Shown here: piece after piece, positions 43,729 to 51,651 of the stretch
Layout: each line of letters begins with the position of its first letter
Numbering within the stretch: position 1 is the stretch's first letter
From: Prosthecobacter algae
GTDB lineage: Bacteria > Verrucomicrobiota > Verrucomicrobiia > Verrucomicrobiales > Verrucomicrobiaceae
Length of the DNA stretch: 64,000 nt
Assembly: GCF_039542385.1 (NCBI RefSeq)
Contig: NZ_BAABIA010000002.1
Span: 62,001-126,000 of the forward strand
Reading direction: 5' to 3'
Translations under genes and position numbers: made by a program
The notes under the pieces: model-generated
Told to the model about the DNA's origin: nothing
The model's input: only the letters and a program-made list of their open reading frames with translations
Databases searched by the model: none

Positions 43729-44796
43729 TTACACAATCACGAGTGTTGGCTCAGCTTTGTATTTTAGCTGATCGGTGGTGCATTCAGCGGCACGGATGTC
43801 TTCACGAACGCCAAGATAAACAGGCTGGTAAATGGAACCTGATTCCCAGAAGGCGTAGAGATAACGACATTCCACGACCGAGCCTGCTTTGGGCATGGCA
43901 TGGTTGGGTGGAATGGTCACGTTGCCTGCCCTCTTGATTTTATCCCCCTCAAACAGAAGCAGAGAAACACTCCTTTTGTCATTGCTTTTGGCGACAACAA
44001 AGGAGGCGGTTTCATAGAACTTGTGATTGAGGCATGGACCGCCGGCGTTGGGTCTTCCAGGAGTGTAGGCAGCGTCCATGTGCCTGAAAACCACTCCCTC
44101 TTTGCCTTGCTCCTTCAGGGTTTGAAACCACGGCTCCTTTTCCGGAGCGCAGTAGCTTTCCACCAGTTTAATGTGGGTGTGCCTGAAGGTGCGCAGGAAA
44201 TCACGCAACTGGAAGTAACGTGTGGCAAAGCGTGACTGACGGATGTCTTCACCTGCCAGGGACAGGATGTCGAAGACATGGAACACGTCCCCCACCGCTT
44301 CGCCATCGAGAATAAAATCCTCAGGGCTTTGGGTGGCACTTTGTTGGATGGTTTCAGGGGGTGTGAAGGTCACTCCCAAACGGTTGATGCTGGTGATGAC
44401 CTTCCCCTGTTTTTGCAGGAGCATTCGCCTGCCATCCATTTTCTCCTGCATCCAGTGGACGTGATCTTGAAGAAGATCTTCAAGTTCGTCCTCTGCAACA
44501 GGGTTTAACAGCATGCAGCGAAGGCCCGTGGGCTTTTGCTGTTGATGCTGGAGGCTTTCAGTTAAGGCGGGACCTTGCGTGTAGCCATTGGCCAACTTTT
44601 GCCGCACCAGACGATCATAGGCCGTTTTAGCGACGACGTAGGAAACAGGAACGGGTGTCTTGCTGCCAGTGGTCAAGGTGCTGCCACGACGACCATAGGC
44701 GAAGTTGACCAGGTAACCCTGAGCGTGAGGGTGAAGGCTGGCTTGATAAACTTTGTCAGAACCGTTTTCACGGCAGTAGAGGGTGATGCTTTCCAT
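43729..44796 (-). CDS. WGR-domain ATP-dependent DNA ligase
   Basis: A 355-residue two-part protein. Residues 1 to about 75 form a WGR domain (KVYQASL, FAYGRRGS, then VRQKLANGY), a nucleic-acid-sensing fold known from PARPs. From about 90 comes an ATP-dependent ligase or nucleotidyltransferase core: EKMDGRR with Lys119 to be adenylated (motif I), ILDGEAV (III), FHVFDIL (IIIa), EGVVFRH (IV) and a motif-V-like NHKFYETASFVV. The C-terminus is a short OB-type domain. The WGR could guide the ligase to particular nicks. It is flanked by terminators T4 (8 bp before the start) and T3. Confidence 0.8.
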   Translation of the reverse strand: MESITLYCRENGSDKVYQASLHPHAQGYLVNFAYGRRGSTLTTGSKTPVPVSYVVAKTAYDRLVRQKLANGYTQGPALTESLQHQQQKPTGLRCMLLNPVAEDELEDLLQDHVHWMQEKMDGRRMLLQKQGKVITSINRLGVTFTPPETIQQSATQSPEDFILDGEAVGDVFHVFDILSLAGEDIRQSRFATRYFQLRDFLRTFRHTHIKLVESYCAPEKEPWFQTLKEQGKEGVVFRHMDAAYTPGRPNAGGPCLNHKFYETASFVVAKSNDKRSVSLLLFEGDKIKRAGNVTIPPNHAMPKAGSVVECRYLYAFWESGSIYQPVYLGVREDIRAAECTTDQLKYKAEPTLVIV

Positions 44797-44809
44797 GTGG
44801 GTATAAAAA

Positions 44810-44843
44810 AAGCCGGACCATCCATGAGTGGACGATCCGGCTT
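44810..44843 (-). terminator. Terminator T4 between membrane-protein gene and ligase
   Basis: A 14-position stem with two mismatches (AAGCCGGA...TCCGGCTT) and a 7-nt T-run on the minus strand. The T-run ends only about 8 nt before the ligase ATG. Confidence 0.85.
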
Positions 44844-44862
44844 GGGGGTTGTGGGTGTGGGT

Positions 44863-45342
44863 TTAATACACGTCTCGGCGTCCCCTGCCCCGAAGGTCAA
44901 GACAGGTGCGGATGATGTAGAGCAATCCGCAGACGAGCAGGATGCTGAGCAACACAGACAGGGGAAACAGCACAAAGCTGGTCACGGTCTGAGTTAGCAT
45001 GACTGCCCAGGTCTGGAACTGACCGAGTGCGAGGGTGATGAGCGGAGCAACCCCCAAGGCCGGAATGGCCACGGTTAATGCCACGCGTAAATTGAGTTTG
45101 ATGAACTCACGGAGCTGCCCTTGGGGAGACAGCCAGTAAACGAGGCAATGACCCATGAAGCGCATCACTTCTGCCGATCTTTCGATGGCATTGAGGCGAG
45201 GCAAGTCATGATCCACCACTGGAGGCGCGAGCGGTTTAGGCTGCCAAAGGGGCCTCCAACTCGCCCCCAGCCGCTTCGCCCATGAACTGGGATTGGCGAC
45301 CGTTGACCGAGGAGAGGTGTCCCATTCGTCGTGTTCTAACAT
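44863..45342 (-). CDS. Small membrane protein, 159 aa
   Basis: A protein of unknown family starting MLEHDEWDTSPR: a soluble N-terminal half, then two hydrophobic segments (VALTVAIPALGVAPLITLAL and FVLFPLSVLLSILLVCGLLYII) and a basic C-terminus. Its first 107 bp overlap, in another frame, the 3' end of the upstream gene. A later start (MRFMGHCLVYW) would remove the overlap, so the exact N-terminus is uncertain. It is followed by terminator T4. Confidence 0.5.
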   Translation of the reverse strand: MLEHDEWDTSPRSTVANPSSWAKRLGASWRPLWQPKPLAPPVVDHDLPRLNAIERSAEVMRFMGHCLVYWLSPQGQLREFIKLNLRVALTVAIPALGVAPLITLALGQFQTWAVMLTQTVTSFVLFPLSVLLSILLVCGLLYIIRTCLDLRGRGRRDVY

Positions 45343-45580
45343 AATGTTTTCGTGTGGTTGCGCCGAGGGCGGTTCCGAGGATGAACAGAAAGGCACAGGC
45401 GATGCCGAGAGAGCCGGTGGCAATTTGCCAAAGGTCCAAAGTGTGATGCTGTGCGCTGACTTGGTTTTCGAGGGTGATGATTTTGGTCCGGTAATCCGGC
45501 ACAGGGTCGCTGGTATGATCAAACCATCCGGCCTGTGAAGCCGGAGGGATTAGCAGCCAGAGGAAGAGCATTTTTCTCAT
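45236..45580 (-). CDS. Small exported or membrane protein, 114 aa
   Basis: It starts MRKMLFLWLLIPPASQAGWF, a signal-peptide-like opening with an AxxA-type cleavage region. A periplasmic heptad-like segment (KIITLENQVSAQHHTLDLW) is followed by a membrane helix (ATGSLGIACAFLFILGTALG) and a basic tail. The arrangement resembles small phage spanin or holin accessory proteins, but I see no specific motif. Terminator T5 lies about 25 bp before the start, and the end overlaps the next gene by 107 bp. Confidence 0.5.
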   Translation of the reverse strand: MRKMLFLWLLIPPASQAGWFDHTSDPVPDYRTKIITLENQVSAQHHTLDLWQIATGSLGIACAFLFILGTALGATTRKHYVRTRRMGHLSSVNGRQSQFMGEAAGGELEAPLAA

Positions 45581-45611
45581 GAATAAAGGAGGGTATGGGG
45601 TTGAAGAAAAA

Positions 45612-45641
45612 AGGCCGGTCTCCTGGGTGGAAAACCGGCCT
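45612..45641 (-). terminator. Terminator T5 after the nuclease gene
   Basis: AGGCCGGT/ACCGGCCT stem followed by a TTTTTTCTTC tract on the minus strand, 17 bp past the nuclease stop. Confidence 0.85.
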
Positions 45642-45657
45642 CTTCTGCTTGGGGGTT

Positions 45658-46467
45658 TTAATGCCATCGGCGGCATTCGTTGAAGAACTCACAACTGCTG
45701 CACTGCATCCCTGGTGAAGGAATAAAGTCCTGGCGCTGCAAGCCTTCGGTATAGGCCTCGATCTGTTTAAACAGACGTAACTGCTGTCGAGGCATCATGG
45801 GAGGCATTGGGGTGATGACCACCTTGGGGTTCTTGAGCTTGACCAGGTGATGCAGTTCTACGCCGCTTTCTTGTTGCCCGGTGTTGTGCCGGTAAAGAAG
45901 GGAGTAGCTGCTGGTCTGGACCTCGTGACTGTGAGCGGCTTTTTCCGAATTTGGAGTGCTGGCACAGGTTTTATAATCAATGACTTTGCGTTGTTGCACG
46001 AGGTCGAGGATGCCGATCAACCGAGGTAAACCATGGTTGATGAGGTTGGCCTCTACGGGCACTTCCACGGCATCGGGTTTGACCTCGGCAGGCACATGGC
46101 TCTCACGCAGATACGTGTTTACCAAACGCCAGCCAGTGGTCTTGTCCTCGGCCTCTTCATCGGGTTTCCAAGGAATCCCGTCCGGGTCGTCCGACCATGC
46201 TTTTGCATAAGCCTCATGCGCTTGGATAAGCGTGAGGGGCTTTTGCACCCAGCGTGCTTTGTTCCATGACTTTAACACGGTGTGAACCGCATTGCCGACA
46301 TGCAGCGACGCTGTCTTGGGCTTTTTTATTTTGAGCACGTAGCGAAAGAAGAACTTCAACCTGCACTGCAAAAACAGGTTCAACCGTGAGGCGGATACCT
46401 GTTCTTGCAATGAGGCGATGATGTCTTTTTCACTCGGCTCCTCTTTGGGGGGAGCCTGGGTGTTCAT
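45658..46467 (-). CDS. RecB/Cas4-like PD-(D/E)XK nuclease with Fe-S cysteines
   Basis: A 269-residue nuclease. The core is GILDLV...KVIDYKT (catalytic Asp, then D-x-K) preceded by the helical VSASRLNLFLQC. Four cysteines, C35 and C256/C259/C265 (QCSSCEFFNEC), are placed as in the iron-sulfur clusters of Cas4 and AddB. QTSSYSLLYR is the conserved Q-x-x-x-Y motif. It probably trims DNA ends as an exonuclease in recombination or replication of the element. It overlaps the upstream gene by 4 nt (ATGA). No CRISPR repeats are present, so an adaptation role is unlikely. Confidence 0.82.
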   Translation of the reverse strand: MNTQAPPKEEPSEKDIIASLQEQVSASRLNLFLQCRLKFFFRYVLKIKKPKTASLHVGNAVHTVLKSWNKARWVQKPLTLIQAHEAYAKAWSDDPDGIPWKPDEEAEDKTTGWRLVNTYLRESHVPAEVKPDAVEVPVEANLINHGLPRLIGILDLVQQRKVIDYKTCASTPNSEKAAHSHEVQTSSYSLLYRHNTGQQESGVELHHLVKLKNPKVVITPMPPMMPRQQLRLFKQIEAYTEGLQRQDFIPSPGMQCSSCEFFNECRRWH

Positions 46468-46988
46468 GCGGCTTGGCGTTGGGTGGGACGTTGTTGCCAG
46501 CGGGTTTGACGTGCAGGCTTGCCAGCTTTCACCAGCAAATCTTCGATCAACTGAGAGGCCTGCATTTTATTGAGCTGCTTCACTCCCAGGCCAAAGAGCT
46601 GCTGCGACAGATCTTCGGCCTCCTGCTTATCCAGGTTGTTGTCACTGACGATGCGCAGGATGAACCCACGCTGCCCGTCGGTGCAGTTCCAGGCATCTCC
46701 GTTAGCGCGAGGCTGCTGGGGTGCTTTGCTTTGCTGACGCATTTGCCCTTGGGATGGGTAATTGCGGTGGTTGGCTTGTGCGTGACCATTGCTGGCTTGC
46801 GGGACAAAACCGGGCTCTTGGATTTCCTGGTCCACCGAGTGTTGCAGGAGCTGATAGAGCTTCTGCACTTCGGCTTCGACCTGGGAGATGTCGGTGAGTT
46901 CGATTTCGACGGAGGCACTGAAGCTGTGGCTGCTGTATTGGGGGAGCCCGAGCTTTTTGCTGTAGTTGGCGCTGAGTTTGACTGCCAT
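46464..46988 (-). CDS. Conserved-type hypothetical coupled to the nuclease, 174 aa
   Basis: It starts MAVKLSANYSKKLGLPQYSS, followed by a beta-rich SFSASVEIELTDISQVEAEVQKL, a Gln/Ser/Pro-rich linker and a helical C-terminal part (ILRIVSDNNLDKQEAEDLSQQL...). I chose 46988 because the upstream extension overlaps terminator T6 and the preceding gene. ATGA overlap with the RecB-like nuclease indicates a joint role; a DNA-binding or recombination mediator is a reasonable guess. No catalytic motif is visible. Confidence 0.55.
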   Translation of the reverse strand: MAVKLSANYSKKLGLPQYSSHSFSASVEIELTDISQVEAEVQKLYQLLQHSVDQEIQEPGFVPQASNGHAQANHRNYPSQGQMRQQSKAPQQPRANGDAWNCTDGQRGFILRIVSDNNLDKQEAEDLSQQLFGLGVKQLNKMQASQLIEDLLVKAGKPARQTRWQQRPTQRQAA

Positions 46989-47017
46989 GATGTTGGGGTG
47001 GTGTTGGGGCACAAAAA

Positions 47018-47047
47018 ACCGGCTTCTCAGGAATTGAGAAAGCCGGT
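47018..47047 (-). terminator. Terminator T6
   Basis: ACCGGCTTCTCA pairs with TGAGAAAGCCGGT (one bulge), followed by TTTTTTG on the minus strand. It is 28 bp past the stop of the 64-aa gene and about 25 bp before the next start. Confidence 0.85.
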
Positions 47048-47074
47048 GCTTTTGAACTTGGGTTTGTGGATGTC

Positions 47075-47269
47075 CTAGGCCGCTTGTGGGCGATCTGGGA
47101 CGGGAGTGAGCAGACTCGCTTGTATCCATCCAGGCGTACCCTTGAGGGCTGCCTGCAGAAGCATTTCAGCAAGTCGTGTCATGGGGATACGACGGCGCTT
47201 GGCTTCATGATAAAGGACACAAACTAGGAATCTCGACAACGGGGGTGAGTAGTGGGTGGGTCTGGCCAT
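47075..47269 (-). CDS. Small basic hypothetical protein, 64 aa
   Basis: MARPTHYSPPLSRFLVCVLY..., a 64-residue protein with a predicted helix resembling a ribbon-helix-helix or short HTH (IPMTRLAEMLLQAALKG). It lies exactly between terminators T7 and T6, with T7's T-run ending about 8 nt before its ATG, so it is a single-gene unit. It may be a small regulator of the island. The evidence is position and composition only. Confidence 0.45.
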   Translation of the reverse strand: MARPTHYSPPLSRFLVCVLYHEAKRRRIPMTRLAEMLLQAALKGTPGWIQASLLTPVPDRPQAA

Positions 47270-47281
47270 AAGGGCACAAAA

Positions 47282-47306
47282 AAGGAAGGACTTAAGGGCC
47301 TTCCTT
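47282..47306 (-). terminator. Terminator T7
   Basis: AAGGAAGG/CCTTCCTT stem with a 9-nt loop and a TTTTTTGTGCCC tail on the minus strand; the same TTTTTTGTGCCC tail follows T6. Confidence 0.85.
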
Positions 47307-47326
47307 CTTCATGTTATTATACCAGT

Positions 47327-47680
47327 TTATGGCAATTTTTTTAACTGGTTAGCCAATATGGTTTCTTCGGTATCCTTGGTAATAATCAAGACGCGGGCAT
47401 CATGTTCACTTTCCAAGAAAACAATAAATGATACCACATCAAGGTCGCACAACTCACTCTCCACAGAACTGTAAACGTCAATCGAAAGACCAGACATTTC
47501 ATAGCCACGATCTAGGACCTTAAATAAATCACCGCAGCATGTTTCCCCTCCAAACGAGATTAGATTGTGAGAGACCAATTGGAGTGTGAACCCTAAAAGT
47601 TCAATGTTGTAAGTACTTGTCGACAGAAGGCACTGGCCTTGTGGCTTTGGGACGGTGATACGGATCTTGCCTGAATTCAT
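47327..47680 (-). CDS. Hypothetical protein, 117 aa
   Basis: A 117-residue protein (MNSGKIRITVPKPQGQ...) of unknown family, with beta-strand character and no membrane segment. Its base composition is more AT-rich than its neighbours, suggesting separate origin. Terminator T7 follows the stop by about 20 bp. Confidence 0.45.
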   Translation of the reverse strand: MNSGKIRITVPKPQGQCLLSTSTYNIELLGFTLQLVSHNLISFGGETCCGDLFKVLDRGYEMSGLSIDVYSSVESELCDLDVVSFIVFLESEHDARVLIITKDTEETILANQLKKLP

Positions 47681-47799
47681 GTATTATTATGTCGCCCTTT
47701 TGAGGATTTTCCGAAGCACCGATTTGAGTGCGCGGTCAATTGGTTCGACATCCACAACATAATACATTATCCTAAAAAGTCAAATTGTAAGTAAGATTA

Positions 47800-48171
47800 T
47801 TACCTATTTTGATCGATTTTATCACGGATGCTTTCAAACTTGGCCTTGAGTGAATTATTCCAAGCTTCGATTTTGTCGAACACCCTGCCCATATACACCC
47901 CAAGAATATTGAAGAGACCTTCCATAACGGTCTTCATGAAGATGCAGAAAATGATGAAGGTTGGGATGGCGACAGCAATTGCAAGCCAGACCCAGATCAT
48001 GCGGTTGTCACTGGCTTCCGATGTCTTGGCAAGGTGGACCGTCTTGCTCCCTGTGGAGGGACCCCAGAGCACGCATGCAATCAGGACAATCCAAAGCATG
48101 GCCGCGATTTTTGTTCCACATCCCATAATAGACGAAATTTGAAGGTTTAGTGCAGGTGTGCTGACGAGCAT
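47800..48171 (-). CDS. Small membrane protein, 123 aa
   Basis: It has two hydrophobic segments (AAMLWIVLIACVLWG; MIWVWLAIAVAIPTFIIFCIF) and a charged C-terminal helix (FDKIEAWNNSLKAKFESI). I take the ATG at 48171, because it shares its A with the stop of the upstream gene (TAATG), a sign of coupled translation; an internal start at MGCGTK is possible. Function unknown. Confidence 0.5.
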   Translation of the reverse strand: MLVSTPALNLQISSIMGCGTKIAAMLWIVLIACVLWGPSTGSKTVHLAKTSEASDNRMIWVWLAIAVAIPTFIIFCIFMKTVMEGLFNILGVYMGRVFDKIEAWNNSLKAKFESIRDKIDQNR

Positions 48172-48944
48172 TAACGCTGACCTGTCGTGCCGATGTAGTG
48201 CATCATCAGTTCCATAAGCGGCTTAGGCAGGTAGAGCTGGGACACCTCCAGCAGCTTCCACTCCTGACCACGGTAGTTGGTGCCGTTGGGAGAATCAGGA
48301 TCCATCAGAACACTGTCTATGCGGATGACCGTCTCCTTGCCCTCTGGATGCGAATAACCGCTGACCTTGCGATATTGCCTCCAGCTACCCGTGCGCAGGA
48401 AATGTGTTTGATGGTCCACCCACAACCGGGTCGTCGCTTTGCGCCGGTTGTTGATGAAATTATACATGCTCCAATCAGGGGCTGTGTGGATGTCCCTGAT
48501 CATGTCTCTCCGGGGGGATTCACACACCAGTTGAACGGCCACCACTTGATCAGCTTTATCAGTAACGAGGTAGAGCTTGTTGAAACCGCCATCGAAGATC
48601 CCATCAAAGGCATAGTGAAACAGCGAATCTTTGGGGAAGCCCGCAGTGATGACTTTGTTTTTGGGAACCATGGTTTGCTTGAGGCCCAGCTTCTGCTTTG
48701 CCTCTACGAACGGCATCAGGTAGGTGACTCCTTGGTAAATCTCCACCTCCGGTGCAGGTGCTACATTGGGAGAGGGACGTGCGAAGGGAGAGAGCAAAGA
48801 GGCCAACTCCTTCATCGCAGCGGAGCCTCCATGCATCGGGCTTGCCCATCCGTTATCAAGGGCGAGGCCAGGTGTGTATTGCGCCACTGAGCAGACCGTG
48901 AACGATGACAGAAGGAGGAGACAAGGGAAGAGTTTCTGAATCAT
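48171..48944 (-). CDS. Secreted protein of unknown function, 257 aa
   Basis: It starts MIQKLFPCLLLLSSFTVCSV, a clear signal peptide, and is therefore exported. The mature part is mixed alpha/beta (YQGVTYLMPFVEAKQKLGL..., LYLVTDKADQVVAVQLV). I do not recognise a domain. The start at 48944 is chosen over 48962 because it puts the signal peptide first. It is divergent from an XRE regulator across a palindrome and coupled to a membrane protein downstream. Confidence 0.55.
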   Translation of the reverse strand: MIQKLFPCLLLLSSFTVCSVAQYTPGLALDNGWASPMHGGSAAMKELASLLSPFARPSPNVAPAPEVEIYQGVTYLMPFVEAKQKLGLKQTMVPKNKVITAGFPKDSLFHYAFDGIFDGGFNKLYLVTDKADQVVAVQLVCESPRRDMIRDIHTAPDWSMYNFINNRRKATTRLWVDHQTHFLRTGSWRQYRKVSGYSHPEGKETVIRIDSVLMDPDSPNGTNYRGQEWKLLEVSQLYLPKPLMELMMHYIGTTGQR

Positions 48945-49010
48945 TTCGAGGTCTTCCGACAATCAGGAAGTCACCTACGCTAGCAGTTCTTCCACAACGC
49001 TCAATCGAAA

Positions 49011-49028
49011 CATTCCGGATACGGAATG
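49011..49028. promoter_or_regulatory. Operator-like palindrome between divergent genes
   Basis: CATTCCG-GATA-CGGAATG, 23 bp before the XRE gene and 67 bp before the secreted-protein gene. It is a likely binding site for that regulator. Confidence 0.5.
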
Positions 49029-49050
49029 AAATTTCGCTAATTGACGGCAG

Positions 49051-49251
49051 GTGAACTCCCTGGACAAAGAACTGGCTGCCTTCCTTCGCCGGAAAAGAGG
49101 TGACATGACGTACAAGGCCTTCTCCCAGAAAATTGGGTTGCCTCCATCCACGATCTTCCGGTTGGAGCAGGAACAGCAGAGCATCACGTTATCCAAACTC
49201 CAAATTGTCATGGATCGTCTCAAGTGCTCAGTGAAGGATATTTTCGGCTGA
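49051..49251 (+). CDS. XRE-family transcriptional regulator, 66 aa
   Basis: A compact helix-turn-helix protein (ELAAFLRRKRGDMTYKAFSQ, KIGLPPSTIFRLEQ, KLQIVMDRLKCSVKDIFG) that is essentially one Cro/C1-type domain. The start is a GTG with only weak ribosome-site support. It is the only plus-strand gene inside the 41-51 kb minus-strand island and is divergent from the secreted-protein operon, so it probably controls that operon through the palindrome between them. Confidence 0.72.
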   Translation: MNSLDKELAAFLRRKRGDMTYKAFSQKIGLPPSTIFRLEQEQQSITLSKLQIVMDRLKCSVKDIFG

Positions 49252-49568
49252 CAACCGTTCACCGAAGAAATTATTTCACCGAATTATTTCTGATTCCCAC
49301 GACCATTTCGGTGATGACCATCTTGGCTCAGTGGCGTTAATCAATGCGGATCCATCCTAACCAAATGGATCGTACCATATTTAGTGATCTATGCGCAGGG
49401 AGCGGTAATGATCAAATCCACAGGAATGCATCTGCTTTGCACTCACGAATTTTGTGAGGCGTTTGAATGAGGCGGGAGTGTCTCCATAGCGGAAGACGCC
49501 CCACGCCCTTCAAACCGTGTTTTTTGGGAGATGCAGCCTCTCATTTGACGCTGAATGCACATCTCCTG
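49252..49568. repeat. Intergenic region with TTCACCGAA repeats
   Basis: Two direct copies of TTCACCGAA (49258-49266, 49275-49283) and one inverted TTCGGTGA (49307-49314) lie after the XRE gene. The remaining 250 bp hold nothing that I can support. Confidence 0.4.
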
Positions 49569-51368
49569 CTATTCGACGTATTCCACATCGATTTTGTCTG
49601 GGTGCCGGAATGAGCAGATAGCACTCACTTTTTCGCCACCCAGGTAGTCAAAATTGAGATGATCAAAAGGTGCCTCTACATCACCTTCATACTGCCATCT
49701 GCATTCGATATTTTCACATCGCTTGTAAACCTGAGTGATGATCTGGGGCAAATACCGCAACATCAATTTGGGTGTCTTTGCCTGTTTGAGGAAAAACTGG
49801 GGGTCGTATTTTCCCCGCTCCAATTTCCATTCTCCAATGCAAAGGGGATGACAGTTGGAAAGCAACTCCAACAAGGCTTCCGCAGTGAGTTGGGGGTTAT
49901 CGTGGAACAATTGGCGAAGCGATTTTTGATCACGCTCATCCACCAAAAATTCCTGGATGGCCCATGCATCAAGCACCTCTTGAATTTGCTCATCAATCCA
50001 CTGTGAATCTGTCAGCATGTCTTCAGTCACATGGTCATAAGGCAAGTCTGCATAAGCAGTCGTGCAAGCAAGCACCTCATCATATGGCAACTCGGGCTGC
50101 TGACCGCTCACATGATCAGGTGTATGCGCAGCGGGAACCTGGTCATTTTTGATTGATGATGAACGCAAGGTTTGAATCACCTCTTTTGCTCGATCTTTAA
50201 TTAGGCTAAGGCCGGTTAAAGGACAGTCCTCTGAGTCGTTTGACGAAGTCAAGGCGACTCGGTAATGACCCTTGATATCTGAATTAATACATTCATTTAT
50301 ATATGTCGTTTCATCAACGCGCTGGAACCCTTGATTCTGCAAGGGTTCCAGAAGCATCGAGGCATCGGCGCTGTGTACATCTGCGGGTTGACTGTGTACT
50401 TCTGCGGGTCTCGTTTGGACTTCTGCGGTTTGGGTATCGATCAACAAATCAGCACTTTTCAGTGTGTAAAAGCATGGTCTTGAGGGGTGCTTCACAATGA
50501 TTTTTTGCGCGCACATGGCCTTCAGGCACCTGGAAATGGTGTCTTCGGAAAAGCCAAGAATTGGGCTCAGTTTTGTTGCACTCAGTTCGGCATAGGGGAC
50601 TCCCTGCGCATCCCGTAGAGGATCAGTGAAGTGGGCAAGCGCATATTTCAGATTTCCGAGCAAAACGGCTGACCGAACACATTCTGTTGCCTGTGCATCT
50701 GAGACTGAAAAACTCAGGAGACATGCAGCCTTTGACAATTTCTCGAAATTTCGACCCGAGACAGCGGAGATCTTTTTCATGATTCGCTCCCCTATGGAGA
50801 ACCACAGTTTTGATTTGTCCCTGCGCACCAAAAAGTCGTTGCCAAGCTTCCTCTCAAGCCTCTGGAGGGCCTTGTGAATGGCTGCTTGTGTGAAATACGG
50901 ATGATCGTGCTGCAATTGCGACAGGCTGCGAAAGCTGTAGCGACGCCCCAAGATTACCGTCTGCTTGTATTTGTTCCTCTGCCACAACGACAGGTTGTAG
51001 AGAATCACTGCTGCAGTGACGTCAGGCTGCTTGGGATTGAGCTCCTTGGCGATTTCTGGATGATAGAAATGCAAAAGGCTAGGTGCGTCAGTATTGGAAG
51101 ATCTCTTGCTCTGATGGATGCCTTCCCCCACCATACCCATCTCGGCCAGCAATGCTGGAATGGGAGAAATAGTATCCGGCTCGATTTTTAGACAATGGAA
51201 GCGAGGGAAAAATACCGTTTCTTCCATTGTTGACGACCTGCTCTGTGCTCCTTCACTCTTATCTCTAACGATTGGGGGTTTAATTATTACCATAAAACAC
51301 TGCGGGAATTTTGCTGCACGACACAAACCATTGATTTTCAAAGGAAGAATGTAGAGCAGGCGATCCAT
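49569..51368 (-). CDS. Winged-helix protein, probable replication initiator or organiser
   Basis: A 599-residue protein. Two winged-helix-like parts are visible, about residues 130-210 (YSFRSLSQLQHDHPYFTQAA... LERKLGNDFLVRRDKSKLWFSI) and 250-310 (YAELSATKLSPILGFSEDTI, SRCLKAMCAQKIIVKHPS). A variable acidic linker and a helical C-terminus rich in Leu and Trp follow. The layout resembles plasmid or phage replication proteins that bind an origin and recruit helicase, which fits the clamp, ligase and nuclease in the same island. A shorter form from Met48 (51227) is possible. An AT-rich stretch and a 24-bp palindrome lie 110-135 bp upstream. Confidence 0.5.
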   Translation of the reverse strand: MDRLLYILPLKINGLCRAAKFPQCFMVIIKPPIVRDKSEGAQSRSSTMEETVFFPRFHCLKIEPDTISPIPALLAEMGMVGEGIHQSKRSSNTDAPSLLHFYHPEIAKELNPKQPDVTAAVILYNLSLWQRNKYKQTVILGRRYSFRSLSQLQHDHPYFTQAAIHKALQRLERKLGNDFLVRRDKSKLWFSIGERIMKKISAVSGRNFEKLSKAACLLSFSVSDAQATECVRSAVLLGNLKYALAHFTDPLRDAQGVPYAELSATKLSPILGFSEDTISRCLKAMCAQKIIVKHPSRPCFYTLKSADLLIDTQTAEVQTRPAEVHSQPADVHSADASMLLEPLQNQGFQRVDETTYINECINSDIKGHYRVALTSSNDSEDCPLTGLSLIKDRAKEVIQTLRSSSIKNDQVPAAHTPDHVSGQQPELPYDEVLACTTAYADLPYDHVTEDMLTDSQWIDEQIQEVLDAWAIQEFLVDERDQKSLRQLFHDNPQLTAEALLELLSNCHPLCIGEWKLERGKYDPQFFLKQAKTPKLMLRYLPQIITQVYKRCENIECRWQYEGDVEAPFDHLNFDYLGGEKVSAICSFRHPDKIDVEYVE

Positions 51369-51480
51369 TTATTTTCCAAGCCAGCTCACCCGGTCCTGCA
51401 TCCTTACGGAATTTTAACATTAATCCTCAAATTGGATAAAGTCAACGCCAGTAAGATATATACTTATTGTTAAATAATTC

Positions 51481-51504
51481 GACCATCAACCATGGTTGAT
51501 GGTC
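51481..51504. promoter_or_regulatory. Perfect 24-bp palindrome, right flank of the island
   Basis: Half-site GACCATCAACCA followed by its exact complement. It contains the same 18-bp core as 41114-41133. It sits beside an AT-rich run (TATATACTTATTG, about 51455) upstream of the replication-type gene, so it could be an operator or part of an origin. Confidence 0.7.
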
Positions 51505-51651
51505 ATTTCTCCAAAGATGCGAAGCTGAGGAAGGAAAAACGCGACTAAGGGAAGCTGCGACAACTGGCGGCTAGCGCCGAAAGCCGTCTCCCCCTGCACC
51601 AAGCCCTCAAAAGAATCAAACTCAGCCGCCATCACCTAACCCAAACGTGCT

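Noticed and set aside
45658-46467. A Cas4 adaptation gene
   Set aside because: The motifs fit Cas4 and AddB alike, but there is no cas1, cas2 or repeat array in the window, so a general RecB-like nuclease is the safer call.
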